A stretch of 64,000 nucleotides of DNA from Salipiger sp. CCB-MM3 (GCF_001687105.1 NZ_CP014596.1:62001-126000), one strand, 5' to 3'. Shown: positions 44,511 through 54,851, numbered from the stretch's first letter. Notes: generated from the sequence alone by a model not told the origin. Made by a program: numbers and translations.

Positions 44511-45548
44511 TCAGGCGGTGACCGTGCTGCGCACGGTGTCGATCATCAGCTGAACGTTCTCGGGGTCGGCATCGGGGGTGATGCCATGGCCGAGGTTGAA
44601 GATATGCGGCCCCTTCGAGAAGGCGCGGACCACCCGCTGGGTCTCGCGCACCAAGTCCTCGCCGCCGGTCACCATATGCGACGACGCAAGGTTGCCCTGC
44701 ACGCAACCCGAGGTCTGCACATTGGCCGCCGCCCATTCCGGCGAAACGCTGTCGTCCACCGCGACGCAATCGGCACCGGTGGCCTCGTGGAAGCCGATGT
44801 AATTCTCACCCGCCTGCCGCGGGAAGACGATGACCGGCAGGCCGGGGAAGCGCGACTTCATCTCCTGCGTGATCACCTTCGCGGGCTCCAGCGCGTATTT
44901 GCGGAAATCGTCGCCCTCGAGCGAGCCCGCCCAGCTGTCGAAGATCTTCACCACCTCGGCGCCCGCCTCGACCTGTTTCGACAGATATTCGATGGTGCCC
45001 TCGGTGAGCCGGTCGATGACCTTCTCGAACAACGCGCGGTTCTCGGCCTTCAGCGCGTGTGCAGGGCCCTGATCCTTGGTGCCGCGCCCGGCGATCATAT
45101 AGGTCGCCACGGTCCAGGGCGCGCCGGCGAAGCCGATCAGCGTGGTCTCTTTCGGCAGCTCGCGCGACAGGATGCCGACGGTCTCGTAGATCGGGCTGAG
45201 CGTGTCGTGGATCGCCGAGACCGGCTTCAGCGCGTCGAAATCCGCATCGCTCTGGATGGTCGACAGCCGCGGCCCTTCGCCGGTGACGAACCACAGGTCG
45301 AGCCCCAGCGCCTGCGGCAGCAGCAGGATGTCGGCAAAGAGGATCGCCGCATCGAAACCGTAGCGGCGGATCGGCTGCAGCGTCACCTCGGCGGCAAGCT
45401 CGGGGTTGTAGCACAGCGACAGGAAATCCCCGGCCTGCGCGCGGGTGGCGCGATACTCGGGCAGATAGCGCCCCGCCTGCCGCATCATCCAGATCGGCGG
45501 GGTGGGCAGGGTCTCGCCAGCCAGTGCGCGCAGGATCGTCTTGGTCAT
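44511..45548 (-). CDS. hemE: Uroporphyrinogen decarboxylase
   Basis: The 345-aa enzyme has the invariant [19 protein letters not shown] split across residues 17-36, [29 protein letters not shown] and [13 protein letters not shown]. It decarboxylates uroporphyrinogen III to coproporphyrinogen III for haem (and bacteriochlorophyll, if made). I set the start at the ATG 45548; the open frame reaches back to 45947 without support. It is divergent from hemC. Confidence 0.95.
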   Translation of the reverse strand: MTKTILRALAGETLPTPPIWMMRQAGRYLPEYRATRAQAGDFLSLCYNPELAAEVTLQPIRRYGFDAAILFADILLLPQALGLDLWFVTGEGPRLSTIQSDADFDALKPVSAIHDTLSPIYETVGILSRELPKETTLIGFAGAPWTVATYMIAGRGTKDQGPAHALKAENRALFEKVIDRLTEGTIEYLSKQVEAGAEVVKIFDSWAGSLEGDDFRKYALEPAKVITQEMKSRFPGLPVIVFPRQAGENYIGFHEATGADCVAVDDSVSPEWAAANVQTSGCVQGNLASSHMVTGGEDLVRETQRVVRAFSKGPHIFNLGHGITPDADPENVQLMIDTVRSTVTA

Positions 45549-45645
45549 GGGAAACCCCCGTCTGAATTGCCTATCTCGTCGGGGCGGCAATATGTCAAAA
45601 CGCCCCCCATTGCCACATCTCTTCCCGCGACATAAAGCTCTGACC

Positions 45646-46620
45646 ATGACAATCGAGACCCCCATCGCCCTGCCCTCGCCCGACGCCCCGCTGAAGATCG
45701 GCACCCGCGGCTCGCCGCTGGCGCTGGCGCAGGCCCATGAGACCCGCGACCGGCTGGCCGCGCATTTCGACCTGCCCACTGAGGCCTTCGAGGTGAAGGT
45801 GATCAAGACCATGGGCGATGATCGCGCGATGATCGCCGCCGACCGGCCTCTGAAGGAGATCGGCAACAAGGGTCTGTTCACCCGCGAGATCGAAGAGCAG
45901 CTTCTGTCGGGCGGCATCGACATCGCGGTGCACTCGATGAAGGACATGCCGACCGAGCAGCCCGAGGGGCTGATCCTCGATTGCTACCTCCCGCGCGAGG
46001 ACGTGCGCGACTGTTTCATCTCGCCCGGCCATGCGGCCATTGCCGATCTGCCCGAGGGCACCGTGGTCGGCACCTCGTCGCTGCGCCGCCGGGCGCAGTT
46101 GCTGAACCGCCGCCCCGACCTGCAGGTGGTGGAATTCCGCGGCAACGTGCAGACCCGCCTGAAAAAGCTCGAAGACGGTGTGGCCGCCTGCAGCTTCCTT
46201 GCCATGGCCGGGCTCAACCGGATGAACATGGCGGGCGAGCACATGACGCCGATCGCCCCCGAAGACATGCTGCCCGCCATCGCGCAGGGCGCCATCGGCA
46301 TCGAGCGGCGGATCAGCGATGCGCGCGTGGCCGCGATGCTCTCGGCGATCCACGACCGCCCGACGCAGCATCGGCTCGACGCGGAGCGCGCTTTCCTCGC
46401 CACGCTCGACGGCAGCTGCGAGACGCCGATTGCCGGTCTGGCGCTGCTCGAAGGCGACGAAATCTGGCTGCGCGGCGAGATCCTTCGCCCCGACGGCAGC
46501 GAGGCGCTGAAGGGCGAGCGCCGCGGCCCCATCGCCGAGGGCGCGCGCATGGGCACCGATCTGGCGCGCGAGCTTCTGGCGCAGGCGGGCGACGGGTTCT
46601 TCGACTGGCGCGAGGGCTGA
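45646..46620 (+). CDS. hemC: Hydroxymethylbilane synthase (porphobilinogen deaminase)
   Basis: The 324-aa enzyme has [12 protein letters not shown] (residues 19-30), [35 protein letters not shown] and the cofactor-attachment Cys258 in [10 protein letters not shown]. It polymerises four porphobilinogen units. It is divergent from hemE over a 97-bp promoter region. A 14-bp stem-loop follows its stop. Confidence 0.95.
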   Translation: MTIETPIALPSPDAPLKIGTRGSPLALAQAHETRDRLAAHFDLPTEAFEVKVIKTMGDDRAMIAADRPLKEIGNKGLFTREIEEQLLSGGIDIAVHSMKDMPTEQPEGLILDCYLPREDVRDCFISPGHAAIADLPEGTVVGTSSLRRRAQLLNRRPDLQVVEFRGNVQTRLKKLEDGVAACSFLAMAGLNRMNMAGEHMTPIAPEDMLPAIAQGAIGIERRISDARVAAMLSAIHDRPTQHRLDAERAFLATLDGSCETPIAGLALLEGDEIWLRGEILRPDGSEALKGERRGPIAEGARMGTDLARELLAQAGDGFFDWREG

Positions 46621-46652
46621 ACTCGCCCGGAATCAAGGCGAAGCCGCCGGGC

Positions 46653-46684
46653 GAGCGCCGTCCCGTCCCCACGGGATGGCGCTC
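46653..46684 (+). terminator. Terminator-like stem-loop after hemC
   Basis: GAGCGCC-GTCCCGT (46653-46666) pairs with ACGGGAT-GGCGCTC (46671-46684) around CCCC, with one G-T wobble, followed by TTTC. An alternative 9-bp pairing, CTCGCCCGG (46622-46630) with CCGGGCGAG (46647-46655), overlaps its 5' arm. The rest of the gap up to 46807 contains a partial inverted copy of the same GGGCGAGCGCCG block. Confidence 0.7.
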
Positions 46685-46807
46685 TTTCACCCGCGCGCAA
46701 AGTTCCGTTGTCATTCGGATTTGGCAGGCATAAAGCGCCTCGCTCAGATGCTGGTGCGCCTTCCCACGGGGCGGCGCTCGCCCGGCTCCTCCCACACAAC
46801 TGGCGAT

Positions 46808-47320
46808 TTACCGCTCCGGGCAGTCCTCGCCCAACGGCGTGCCGTCATAGGCCTTGTCACCGCATTCGTTGATCTCTTCCCAGATGTAGCCGCGCCCGTC
46901 GCGGGTCACCGCCACCACCCGGTCGATGCCGAACTCGATGTTGCGCTGCGAGGTGTAGACATGCGCGGTGCCCGCAGCGATCTCGTCGCCGATATCCTCG
47001 GCGTCAAAGCAGCCGAACCAGAACGGCGCATTGCGCGGCTCGGACCCTTCGTAACGCTCGAACAGGGAATCGAGCGTTTGTGGGCTCTCGGATGTGGAGA
47101 AACAGGCGCGGTAGCGGATCGGTGAGGAGGTCGCGTCGATCCCCTCGAAATCCTCGAAGGCGATGGCGCGCGGCGCGGTGCCATCGAGCGGCGTCAGCAG
47201 AACCTCCGCCTCTTCCGCCGGCAGGTCGTAATAGTAGTAGAACACCTGCGTGTAGTAGACGACCGCGCCAAAAATCAGCGCGGCCGCGATAATGCCGATC
47301 CCGAGGATCTTGCCGCTCAT
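46808..47320 (-). CDS. Hypothetical membrane-anchored protein (DUF6446-like)
   Basis: The 170-aa protein begins with one transmembrane helix (residues 5-27, [21 protein letters not shown]), followed by a periplasmic domain with three cysteines (RACFST, FGCFDA, NECGDK) and a fourth in GEDCPER. It is coupled to glyQ by an ATGA overlap. Small proteins of this kind are found next to glyQ in Rhodobacterales (DUF6446 as I recall). No function is known. Confidence 0.72.
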   Translation of the reverse strand: MSGKILGIGIIAAALIFGAVVYYTQVFYYYYDLPAEEAEVLLTPLDGTAPRAIAFEDFEGIDATSSPIRYRACFSTSESPQTLDSLFERYEGSEPRNAPFWFGCFDAEDIGDEIAAGTAHVYTSQRNIEFGIDRVVAVTRDGRGYIWEEINECGDKAYDGTPLGEDCPER

Positions 47321-48279
47321 GCGGCGCTGCCTGCGGCCTCTGGCGTCCAGCCGCCCGCCTCAGTGCTCACGAAGGCATCGGCGCATTTCTTTGCCAGAGC
47401 CCGCACGCGTCCGATGTAGGCCTGCCGCTCGGTGACAGAGATCACCCCGCGCGCATCCAGAAGGTTGAACAGATGCGAGGCCTTGATGCACTGGTCATAG
47501 GCCGGGTGCGCCATGACGATGCGCTTGCCGGTCTTGGGGTCGCTCTCGTCGCGGGCAAGGATCGCCTCGCATTCCGCCTCGGCCTCTTCGAAATGGCGTA
47601 GCAGCACGTCGGTGTCGGCCACGTCGAAGTTGAAGCGCGAGTATTCCTCTTCGGTCTGGCGGAACACATCGCCGTATTTCAGCGCGATCGGCGCACCCGG
47701 GTCATTGAACGGCATATCCATCACGTGGTCGATGCCGAGCACATACATGGCAAGGCGCTCGAGCCCGTAGGTCAGCTCGCCCGAGACCGGATGGCAGTCA
47801 TGGCCACCAACCTGCTGGAAATACGTGAACTGCGACACTTCCATGCCGTCGCACCAAACCTCCCAGCCAAGGCCCCAAGCGCCCAGCGTCGGGCTTTCCC
47901 AATCGTCCTCGACGAAGCGGATATCGTGGCTGGCCATGTCGATGCCGATCGCTTCGAGCGAGCCGAGATAGAGCGCCTGCAGGTCCGGCGGGCTGGGTTT
48001 GATCAGCACCTGAAACTGGTAATAGTGCTGCAGGCGGTTGGGGTTCTCGCCATAACGCCCGTCGGTGGGGCGGCGCGAGGGCTGCACATAGGCCGCGGCC
48101 CAGGGCTTCGAGCCGAGCGCCCGCAGCGTGGTGGCCGGGTGGAAGGTGCCCGCGCCGACTTCCATGTCGTAAGGCTGCAACACGGCGCAGCCCTTGCTGG
48201 CCCAATAGGTCTGCAGACGCAGGATGATCTCCTGAAAACTGCGCGGCTTGCTTGTCTCGCTCATGCTCGGCATCGTCAT
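47317..48279 (-). CDS. glyQ: Glycine-tRNA ligase alpha subunit
   Basis: The 320-aa protein has the class II signatures [36 protein letters not shown] split across residues 15-50, [32 protein letters not shown] motif 2 and [19 protein letters not shown]. It catalyses glycyl-adenylate formation and charging together with the beta subunit GlyS, which is not encoded in this window. GGAAGGA lies 4 nt before the ATG at 48279; ATGs at 48273 and 48264 are alternatives. Confidence 0.94.
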   Translation of the reverse strand: MTMPSMSETSKPRSFQEIILRLQTYWASKGCAVLQPYDMEVGAGTFHPATTLRALGSKPWAAAYVQPSRRPTDGRYGENPNRLQHYYQFQVLIKPSPPDLQALYLGSLEAIGIDMASHDIRFVEDDWESPTLGAWGLGWEVWCDGMEVSQFTYFQQVGGHDCHPVSGELTYGLERLAMYVLGIDHVMDMPFNDPGAPIALKYGDVFRQTEEEYSRFNFDVADTDVLLRHFEEAEAECEAILARDESDPKTGKRIVMAHPAYDQCIKASHLFNLLDARGVISVTERQAYIGRVRALAKKCADAFVSTEAGGWTPEAAGSAA

Positions 48280-48499
48280 GGCATCCTTCCCTTGGCGTGC
48301 TCGCCCGCGGCGCAGGACGCGCGCCGCTCTTCGACTGGTCGGCTGCCTGATTATGCGTGCAACGGTCAAGGGTCAATGCGCAGCCCTGACCATCTTTTGA
48401 GATGACGCGAGGCACGCGTCTGTTACATCCTTTGAGTGAACAGCAGTCAGAGACGAGAAACGGCGCGCAGACGTCCGGGCCCGAGGAGCGAGTTAATCC

Positions 48500-50329
48500 A
48501 TGTTGAGAACCATTCTTTTTGCAGGCACGGCAGCGTTGATGCTGGCGCAGGGCGCGGCGGCGCAGCAGGGCGATGTGGTCTATATCCAGATCGAAGCCCA
48601 GCCCAGCCTGACCGAAGCCGAGGCGCGGCTGCGCGACTATTCGGCCGGACTGCAGAATGTGAATGGCTTTTCGCTGGGTGGCGGCTGGTACGGCATCGCG
48701 CTTGGCCCCTTTGATCCGCAGGTCGCCGCCGACCGGCTGCGCGCCCTGCGCGCCGCGGGGCAGATCCCGCGTGATTCCTATCTCGCCGCGGCGGGCGAAT
48801 ACGGGCGGCAGTTCTGGCCGGTTGGCGCGGGTGTCGCGCAAAACGCAACGCAGCCGCCGGTGAGCGCCGAGCCGCTGGAGCAGACGCCGACCGAGGAGGC
48901 CGCGGCGGCCCCGCAAGCCGAGCAGACGCAGGAAACCACCTCTTCGTCGGAACTCGCGGCGGCGCTTGCCGAGGTCGAGGCCGAACCGGCAAAGCCCGAG
49001 ATCCCCTATGAGACCGTCTCGCAGGCGCGCCGCGGCGAGCAGAGCCTCAGCGCTGCCGAACGCCGCCAGCTGCAGGTCGCCCTGCAGTGGTCCGGTCATT
49101 ACGACAGCGCCATCGACGGCGCCTTTGGTGCCGGCACACGCAACGCCATGGGCGCATGGCAGCGCGACAATGGCTATGAGGTGACCGGCATCCTCACCAC
49201 CCGCCAGCGCGCCGACCTGCTGGGGCAATACAACGCTGTGCTCGACGGTCTGGGCATGTCCGAGGTCAGCGACGCAGAGGCCGGTGTGGCCGTGTCGATG
49301 CCGACCGAATTGGTCTCTTTCGACCGCTACGAGGCCCCCTTTGCCATCTATTCCGGCAATGGCGAGGTCGAGAACGCGCAGGTTCTGCTGATCAGCCAGC
49401 CGGGCGATCGCAAGACTTTGGGCGGACTTTACGAGATTCTGCAGACGCTGGAGATCGTGCCGCTGGACGGGCCACGCAGCCTGCGCCGTGACGGCTTCAG
49501 CATCACCGGCGAAAACAGCCGCATCGCAAGCCGCACCGAGGTCACCCTTCAGGGCGGCGAGATCAAAGGCTGGACGCTGGTCTGGCCCGCAGGCGACGAC
49601 GCGCGGTTCGAGCGTGTGGCCGGTGCCATGTCGGCCAGCTTCCGCCCCATCCCCGGCGTCCTCAACCCCGCCGAGGTCAGCGACAATGGCCAGACGCTCG
49701 ATCTGGTCTCCGGCCTGCCGATCCGCACCCCGCGCGCGACCGTGGCGGGTTTCTTCGTCGATGGCCGGGGCACCGTGCTGACCACCGCAGAGGCGGTGCA
49801 GAACTGCAGCCGCCTGACCCTCGACGGCAGCTATGATGCCGAACTTCTGCAAAGCGATGCGGCGCTTGGCGTGGCGCTGCTGCGGCCTTCGGCGGCGCTG
49901 GCGCCGCGCGGCGTGGCGCGGCTGCGCACCGATCTGCCGCGTCTCAACTCCGAGGTGGCCGTGGCAGGCTTCCCCTATGGCGGCGTGCTGAGCACCGCGA
50001 CGCTGAGCTTTGGCGCGCTGCAGGACAGCAAGGGGCTGGCCGGCGAGGAGACGCTGGCGCGGCTCGCGGTCGATGTCACCCCCGGCGATGCGGGCGGCCC
50101 GGTGCTGGACGCTGGTGGCGCGGTGGTCGGCCTGCTGATGCCGCGCGATGCGGGCGGCAAGCAACTGCCCGAAGATGTCGCCTTCGCCACCGATGCGGCT
50201 GCGCTCATCGAGTTCCTGCGCGGGGCGGGCATTTCGGGCACCACCATGCAGGGCGAAAGCGCACTGGCGCCCGAAGACCTAACCACCGCTGCCCGCGACA
50301 TGACCGTTGCGGTGAACTGCTGGGAGTAA
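48500..50329 (+). CDS. SPOR-like / peptidoglycan-binding / inactive trypsin-fold protein
   Basis: The 609-aa precursor has a signal peptide ending at GAAAQ, a SPOR-like region (about residues 25-105), a Glu/Ala/Gln-rich linker, and a peptidoglycan-binding domain 1 (about 175-245, VALQWSGHYDSAIDGAFGAGTRNAM). Its C-terminal trypsin-like domain runs from about 405 to 585. In that domain the catalytic His position reads TTAEAV (Glu431) and the Ser position reads GDAGGP (Ala531); only the Asp (near 453) remains. It should therefore not be a protease. It probably binds cell wall in the periplasm. Monocistronic. Confidence 0.82.
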   Translation: MLRTILFAGTAALMLAQGAAAQQGDVVYIQIEAQPSLTEAEARLRDYSAGLQNVNGFSLGGGWYGIALGPFDPQVAADRLRALRAAGQIPRDSYLAAAGEYGRQFWPVGAGVAQNATQPPVSAEPLEQTPTEEAAAAPQAEQTQETTSSSELAAALAEVEAEPAKPEIPYETVSQARRGEQSLSAAERRQLQVALQWSGHYDSAIDGAFGAGTRNAMGAWQRDNGYEVTGILTTRQRADLLGQYNAVLDGLGMSEVSDAEAGVAVSMPTELVSFDRYEAPFAIYSGNGEVENAQVLLISQPGDRKTLGGLYEILQTLEIVPLDGPRSLRRDGFSITGENSRIASRTEVTLQGGEIKGWTLVWPAGDDARFERVAGAMSASFRPIPGVLNPAEVSDNGQTLDLVSGLPIRTPRATVAGFFVDGRGTVLTTAEAVQNCSRLTLDGSYDAELLQSDAALGVALLRPSAALAPRGVARLRTDLPRLNSEVAVAGFPYGGVLSTATLSFGALQDSKGLAGEETLARLAVDVTPGDAGGPVLDAGGAVVGLLMPRDAGGKQLPEDVAFATDAAALIEFLRGAGISGTTMQGESALAPEDLTTAARDMTVAVNCWE

Positions 50330-50440
50330 TCCTCGCTGCCATCTCGCAGCCCCGTGGCGCGCGACGTCGCGCCACGCTTCTCTCTGCCGCCGGGCAATGC
50401 TAGCCCTTAGAGCGGAGGAGTGAGGGATGGACCACATCGG

Positions 50441-52333
50441 ATGGATAAGGATGCGCTGACGCAGGCCGGGCTGAATCTCATTCAGCAGGCGCTGTCGATC
50501 TATGATCGCGATTTGCGGCTGGCGGTCTGCAACCGCCGCTTTGCCGAGATGTTCGACCTGCCCGAGCGGCTGACCCGCCCCGGTGCCAGTTTCGAAGACA
50601 CGGTGCGCCATCTGATCGAGGCGGGCGAATACGGCGAGGTAGATGACCCCGAGGAGTTTCTGCGCGTCCGCGTCGAGCAGGCCCGCGCCTTCGCGCCCCA
50701 CTACATGGAGCGCCGCCGCGCCAATGGGCGCTGGATCTCGGTCGAAGGATCGCCGCTGCCGCAGGGCGGCTGGGTCACCGTCTACACCGATATCACCGCC
50801 GTGAAGGCGCAGGAGGATCTGCTGCGCACCCGCTCGGAACTGCTCTCCGAAGAAGTCATCCGCCGTGCCGAGGCGCTGGCCGCCAGCAACCGCGAACTGG
50901 CCGCCACCAATGCGGCGCTCGAAGAGGCCCGGCGCGAGCTGACCGAAATGGAGGCCCGCACCCGCCTCACCACCGAGATGATGCCCGCCCATATCGCCCG
51001 CGTCGACGCCGAGGGGCGCTATACCTACTCCAACCGCCGCCTCTCGCAGGTGATGCCCGGGCGCCCGTCCGAGATCACCGGTCTGCATGTCTCCGAGGCG
51101 CTTGGCGCGGCCTACGAGAAGGTGCGCCCGCATCTGGCGCGGGCGCTTGACGGGGAGCAGAGCATCTTCGAGTTCACCGACGCGGGCTCGTCGCGGCGCA
51201 TCCGTGCGGTGTTCACCCCCGACCCGGCAGAGCGCGGCGTCTACATCCTGTCGCTCGATGTCACCGAGGAAACCCAAGCCCGCGCGGCGCTGCAGCAGGC
51301 GCGGCGGCGCGAACTCGCGGCACAGCTGACCTCGGGGCTGGCGCATGACTTTTCGAACCTGTTGACGATTATCCTTGGCATGCAGTCCAAGCTCGCGCGC
51401 ATGGCCCTGCCGGACGAGGCCGCGCCGCTGGTCAGCGGCACGCTGCAGGCGGCACGGCGCGGTGGCGCGCTGCTCGACCGCATCGCCGGGATCACCGCGC
51501 CGCGCGCGTGGACGCCGGAGCCGGTGGACCTCGCCGATTTCCTGCGCGACCTGCGCACGCTGGCCGGTCCGGCGCTGCCCGAGAATGTGACGCTGGAGAT
51601 CGGCCCGGCGCCACAGGGTGCCTTCCTGCTCGATCCGGGGCTGTTGCAGGACGCGGCGCTGAACCTCGTGCTGAACGCCCGCGATGCCTGCGGCGCGGCA
51701 AGCGCGGGCGGCGGGCACATCCGCCTCGACATGCGCGCGGTGCAGGGCACATGGCTGGAACTGGCGGTCAGCGACAGCGGGCACGGCTTTTCGGAAGAGG
51801 CGCTGCGCCACGGGCTTGATCCCTTCTTCACCACCAAGGGCGGCGCCGGGTCGGGGCTGGGGCTCGCCATGGTCTACGACATGGCCAAGCTCGCTGGCGG
51901 GACGATCAAGCTGGCCAATGGCGCGCGCGGCGCGCGGGTCACTTTGCGCCTGCCGCTGCGCCCCGCCCCGGCGCTGCCGCCCCGCGCGCGCGGGCTTGCG
52001 CTGCTGGTCGAGGATGACCCCGAACTGCGCGAGCAGCTGCGCGACATGCTCACCGCGCTTGGCCATGCGGTGGTCGAGGCGTCCTCCGTGCCAGAGGCGA
52101 AGGCGCTGGCCGAGGGATTGGATCTGGCCCTCGTGCTTTCGGATGTGCTGCTGGAGGGCGGCACCCCCGGCTCGGCGCTGCCCGCCGCCCTGCCCGGTCT
52201 GAACGTGCGGCTGATGACCTCGCTGCCGCCGGGCGATCCGCGCCGCGAGGCCGCCGAGGCTGCGGCCCCGGTGATCGCAAAGCCCTTCAGCGAGGGCCAG
52301 CTCGCAGCCTTCCTCGGCATGGTGCCCGCATGA
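50441..52333 (+). CDS. PAS-domain hybrid sensor histidine kinase
   Basis: The 630-aa soluble kinase has a first PAS domain (residues 10-120), a coiled coil (about 122-175), a second PAS domain (about 176-282), a HisKA-type H-box GLAHDFSNLL with His302, an N-box NLVLNARDA, a G-box GSGLGLAM and a C-terminal receiver (about 508-630) with LVEDDPE and phospho-Asp in LSDVLLEGG. There are no membrane segments, so it senses a cytosolic signal. Start choice: ATG 50441 by homology. GGAGGAG at 50414-50420 instead suits an out-of-frame ATG at 50427. It overlaps the regulator gene (ATGA). Confidence 0.88.
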   Translation: MDKDALTQAGLNLIQQALSIYDRDLRLAVCNRRFAEMFDLPERLTRPGASFEDTVRHLIEAGEYGEVDDPEEFLRVRVEQARAFAPHYMERRRANGRWISVEGSPLPQGGWVTVYTDITAVKAQEDLLRTRSELLSEEVIRRAEALAASNRELAATNAALEEARRELTEMEARTRLTTEMMPAHIARVDAEGRYTYSNRRLSQVMPGRPSEITGLHVSEALGAAYEKVRPHLARALDGEQSIFEFTDAGSSRRIRAVFTPDPAERGVYILSLDVTEETQARAALQQARRRELAAQLTSGLAHDFSNLLTIILGMQSKLARMALPDEAAPLVSGTLQAARRGGALLDRIAGITAPRAWTPEPVDLADFLRDLRTLAGPALPENVTLEIGPAPQGAFLLDPGLLQDAALNLVLNARDACGAASAGGGHIRLDMRAVQGTWLELAVSDSGHGFSEEALRHGLDPFFTTKGGAGSGLGLAMVYDMAKLAGGTIKLANGARGARVTLRLPLRPAPALPPRARGLALLVEDDPELREQLRDMLTALGHAVVEASSVPEAKALAEGLDLALVLSDVLLEGGTPGSALPAALPGLNVRLMTSLPPGDPRREAAEAAAPVIAKPFSEGQLAAFLGMVPA

Positions 52334-53031
52334 GCGCGCCGCTGATTTCGATCCTCGACGACGAGCCGGCGATCCGGGCGATCCTCTCCGAGGCGCTGAC
52401 CGAGGCGGGCTTTCGCACTATGGCCTTTGGGCGCGCGACCGAGTTCGAGGCGGCGCTGAAACGCGCCACGCCGGATGTCTGCCTCGTGGATCTCGGCCTG
52501 CCTGATCGCGACGGTCTGAGCCTCGTGCACCGGCTGGCGCTGGAACAGGGCGCCTCGGTGATCATCGTCTCGGGACGCGCGCAGGTGCAGGACCGGGTGA
52601 CGGGGCTGGAACTGGGTGCAGACGACTACATCATCAAACCCTTCGATCCGGCCGAAGTGGTCGCCCGCGTCCGCGCCCGCCTGCGCGCCCCACGCAGCGC
52701 GCCCACCCGCAGCGAGACCGCCCGTTTCGCGGGCTGGACCGCGCATTTCGATCGCTATGTTCTGGAAGACGCCAAGGGCGCGGAAACCCCCTTCTCCCAT
52801 GCGGAGGGCGCGGTTTTGCGGCTGTTTCTGGAAAGCCCGAAACGTCTGATCACCCGCGCGCATATGCAAGAAAGCCTTGGCGGCGCGGCGGGGGAAAGCT
52901 TTGACCGGGCGATGGACGTGCGTATCTCGCGCCTGCGCACCAAGCTGCGCGAGGACCCGAAGAACCCGCGCCTGATCAAGACGATCTATGGCGCGGGCTA
53001 TATCTTTCTGGGGGATGTGGACTGGGCCTAG
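52330..53031 (+). CDS. OmpR-family response regulator
   Basis: The 233-aa protein has a receiver domain with Asp10-Asp11 (SILDDEPA), phospho-acceptor Asp54 (VDLGLPDRDG) and Lys103 (IIKPF). A winged-helix DNA-binding domain follows, ending in TIYGAGYIFLGDV. It is the partner of the hybrid kinase encoded immediately upstream. Targets are unknown. It ends 20 nt from the convergent DUF2383-type gene. Confidence 0.92.
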   Translation: MSAPLISILDDEPAIRAILSEALTEAGFRTMAFGRATEFEAALKRATPDVCLVDLGLPDRDGLSLVHRLALEQGASVIIVSGRAQVQDRVTGLELGADDYIIKPFDPAEVVARVRARLRAPRSAPTRSETARFAGWTAHFDRYVLEDAKGAETPFSHAEGAVLRLFLESPKRLITRAHMQESLGGAAGESFDRAMDVRISRLRTKLREDPKNPRLIKTIYGAGYIFLGDVDWA

Positions 53032-53050
53032 GCCTAGGCAGCCGCGTGCC

Positions 53051-53539
53051 TCAGTCTTCCTTCGGCACGTCGGGAAGCGAACGCTCTTCGCTCTGCACCC
53101 CTTGCAGAAGGTCCTGCAACTCGCCCTGCATCTGCACCAACTCGTCGCGGTAGCGCGAGGGCTCCATGGCTTTGATCACCTCGGTGAAGCCCGCCAGCAC
53201 CTTGGCCTCGGACGCGCGGATGCGGTCCATCATATCGCCGTCGATGCCGCCAAAGACCGAGCGCACCGAAAGCCCGGCGCGCTTCATCGCGGCGCTCATG
53301 GTTTCGGACGGGTCAGCCTCGCCGCCGACGGCGGTGATCAGCGCCGTCAGGCGCTGTACCTGCTCCACATGCAGCCCGTGAAAGCGCACGGCGACAAAGC
53401 GGAACTCGGGATCGGCCTTTTCGACCATTTCATCAAACCATGCCCGTGCGCCGACGCTGCGCGCCTGCAGATGGTCCAGCAACTCAAGCTGGCGGGCGCT
53501 GGCGGTGATCACGTGCTGGTCTCTCGGAACATCCTTCAT
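53051..53539 (-). CDS. DUF2383-like helical protein
   Basis: The 162-aa all-helical protein is probably a ferritin-like four-helix bundle. The stretch FRFVAVRFHGLHVEQVQRLTALITAVGGEADPSETMSAAMKR-type (about residues 50-90) and the late ASEAKVLAGFTEVI suggest the DUF2383/PA2169 type. No obvious metal ligands beyond a few Glu and His. GGAGGA lies 7 nt before the ATG at 53539; an earlier start at 53563 lacks one. Function unknown. Confidence 0.7.
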   Translation of the reverse strand: MKDVPRDQHVITASARQLELLDHLQARSVGARAWFDEMVEKADPEFRFVAVRFHGLHVEQVQRLTALITAVGGEADPSETMSAAMKRAGLSVRSVFGGIDGDMMDRIRASEAKVLAGFTEVIKAMEPSRYRDELVQMQGELQDLLQGVQSEERSLPDVPKED

Positions 53540-53610
53540 GGCCGTATCCTCCGGTTGTGTCACCGGATTAACGTGCCTGCGCGCAGCCGGTTCCCCACGC
53601 CGCCAAGCCT

Positions 53611-54816
53611 TCAGCCGAGCGCCGCCACCGCTCCGGCCAGCGCCTGCAGCCCGGTCACCAGATCCGCCTCATGCGTATCTTCGGCAAAATCATGGCTGAT
53701 CCCGCCGATCGACGGCACGAAAAGCATGGCCACCGGCATCAGGTTCGACAGGTTGGTGGCATCGTGCAGAGCCCCCGAGGGCATCAGCCGCCACGCACCC
53801 GGCGCGGCGGCCTCGGCCCCCTGCTCCAGCGCCGCGCGCAGCCGCGCATCCATAGTCACCGGCGCCAGTTCCAGCTTCGGCGCGAATGTCAGTTCCAGCC
53901 CGGTCTCGGCGCAGACCTCGTTGATCGTCTCGCGAGCGATGGCCTCGATCCGATCCAGCCGGTCCGCGTCGCCGTCGCGCCATTGCAGGGTAAAGCGCAC
54001 CTCGCCGGGCACGATGGCATGGGCGTTGGGATGCACCTCCACATGGCCGATGGTCCAGACCGTCGCCGGGGTGACCACGTTGCGCAGCCGCTCATTGAGC
54101 CGCGTGGTGAATGTGGCGAGCCCCTGAAACGCATCCTTGCGCAGGCGCATCGGCGTGGTGCCTGCGTGGTTCTGCTGACCCTTGAGCACCATGGTCTGGT
54201 TGCGCATGCCCACGATGGCCTCGACCACGCCGAGGCTGCCGCCCTCCGTGTCGAGCACCGGGCCCTGCTCGATGTGCATTTCCAGAAATCCGGTGAACCG
54301 GTCGGGATCGAGGAACGCCCCGGCGCGCGCCCCGAGGCCCTTGCGCGCCTCGGCCAGAGTCACACCATCGGGACCCTGCAGCGCGTCGGCTTCGGCAAGG
54401 CTGATGTTGCCGCCCCAGATGGCGCTGCCGGTGGTCACGCCAAAGCGCCCTTCCTCATCTTGAAACGACACGCAGGACACCGGCGGGCCGCCCGCCTCCT
54501 GCGCCGCGCGCGCCACCTCGAGCCCGGCGATCACCCCCAGCGCACCATCGAGCCAGCCACCCTCGACCTGACTGTCGGAGTGCGAACCGATGAGCAGCGA
54601 TGGCCCGTCGGTCAGCCCGAAGAGCGAGCCCACCGGGTCGAAATGGCTGCGCAGCCCCGCCTCTTCCATGCGCCCCGCCAGCCAATCGCGCGCAGCGATA
54701 TCCGCCTCCGAGAAAGCCGGGCGGCACACGCCCTTGCCGACCCCGGTCGCGCCGAAGCTGCGCAGCATGTGCAGGTCGGACAGAAAACGCTCGGGGTTCA
54801 CGGGAATGCCGGTCAT
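53611..54816 (-). CDS. M20-family amidohydrolase (allantoate/N-carbamoyl amino acid hydrolase type)
   Basis: The 401-aa metallo-hydrolase has [21 protein letters not shown] (first metal His and bridging Asp), FQDEEGRFG with the catalytic Glu pair, [11 protein letters not shown], a dimerisation-domain segment ([16 protein letters not shown]) and [14 protein letters not shown]. These are the features of allantoate amidohydrolase, beta-ureidopropionase and N-carbamoyl-L-amino-acid hydrolases. The exact substrate is not determined. It stands after the thioesterase gene, 35 nt apart, and may be co-transcribed. Confidence 0.88.
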   Translation of the reverse strand: MTGIPVNPERFLSDLHMLRSFGATGVGKGVCRPAFSEADIAARDWLAGRMEEAGLRSHFDPVGSLFGLTDGPSLLIGSHSDSQVEGGWLDGALGVIAGLEVARAAQEAGGPPVSCVSFQDEEGRFGVTTGSAIWGGNISLAEADALQGPDGVTLAEARKGLGARAGAFLDPDRFTGFLEMHIEQGPVLDTEGGSLGVVEAIVGMRNQTMVLKGQQNHAGTTPMRLRKDAFQGLATFTTRLNERLRNVVTPATVWTIGHVEVHPNAHAIVPGEVRFTLQWRDGDADRLDRIEAIARETINEVCAETGLELTFAPKLELAPVTMDARLRAALEQGAEAAAPGAWRLMPSGALHDATNLSNLMPVAMLFVPSIGGISHDFAEDTHEADLVTGLQALAGAVAALG

Positions 54817-54851
54817 GGCGCGGTCTCCTTGGGGTTGGGTTCTCGGGGTGG

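Noticed and set aside
47798..50164. 788-codon minus-strand frame across glyQ and the pseudoprotease gene
   Set aside because: It overlaps two well-supported genes on opposite strands and is low-complexity His/Gln/Arg.
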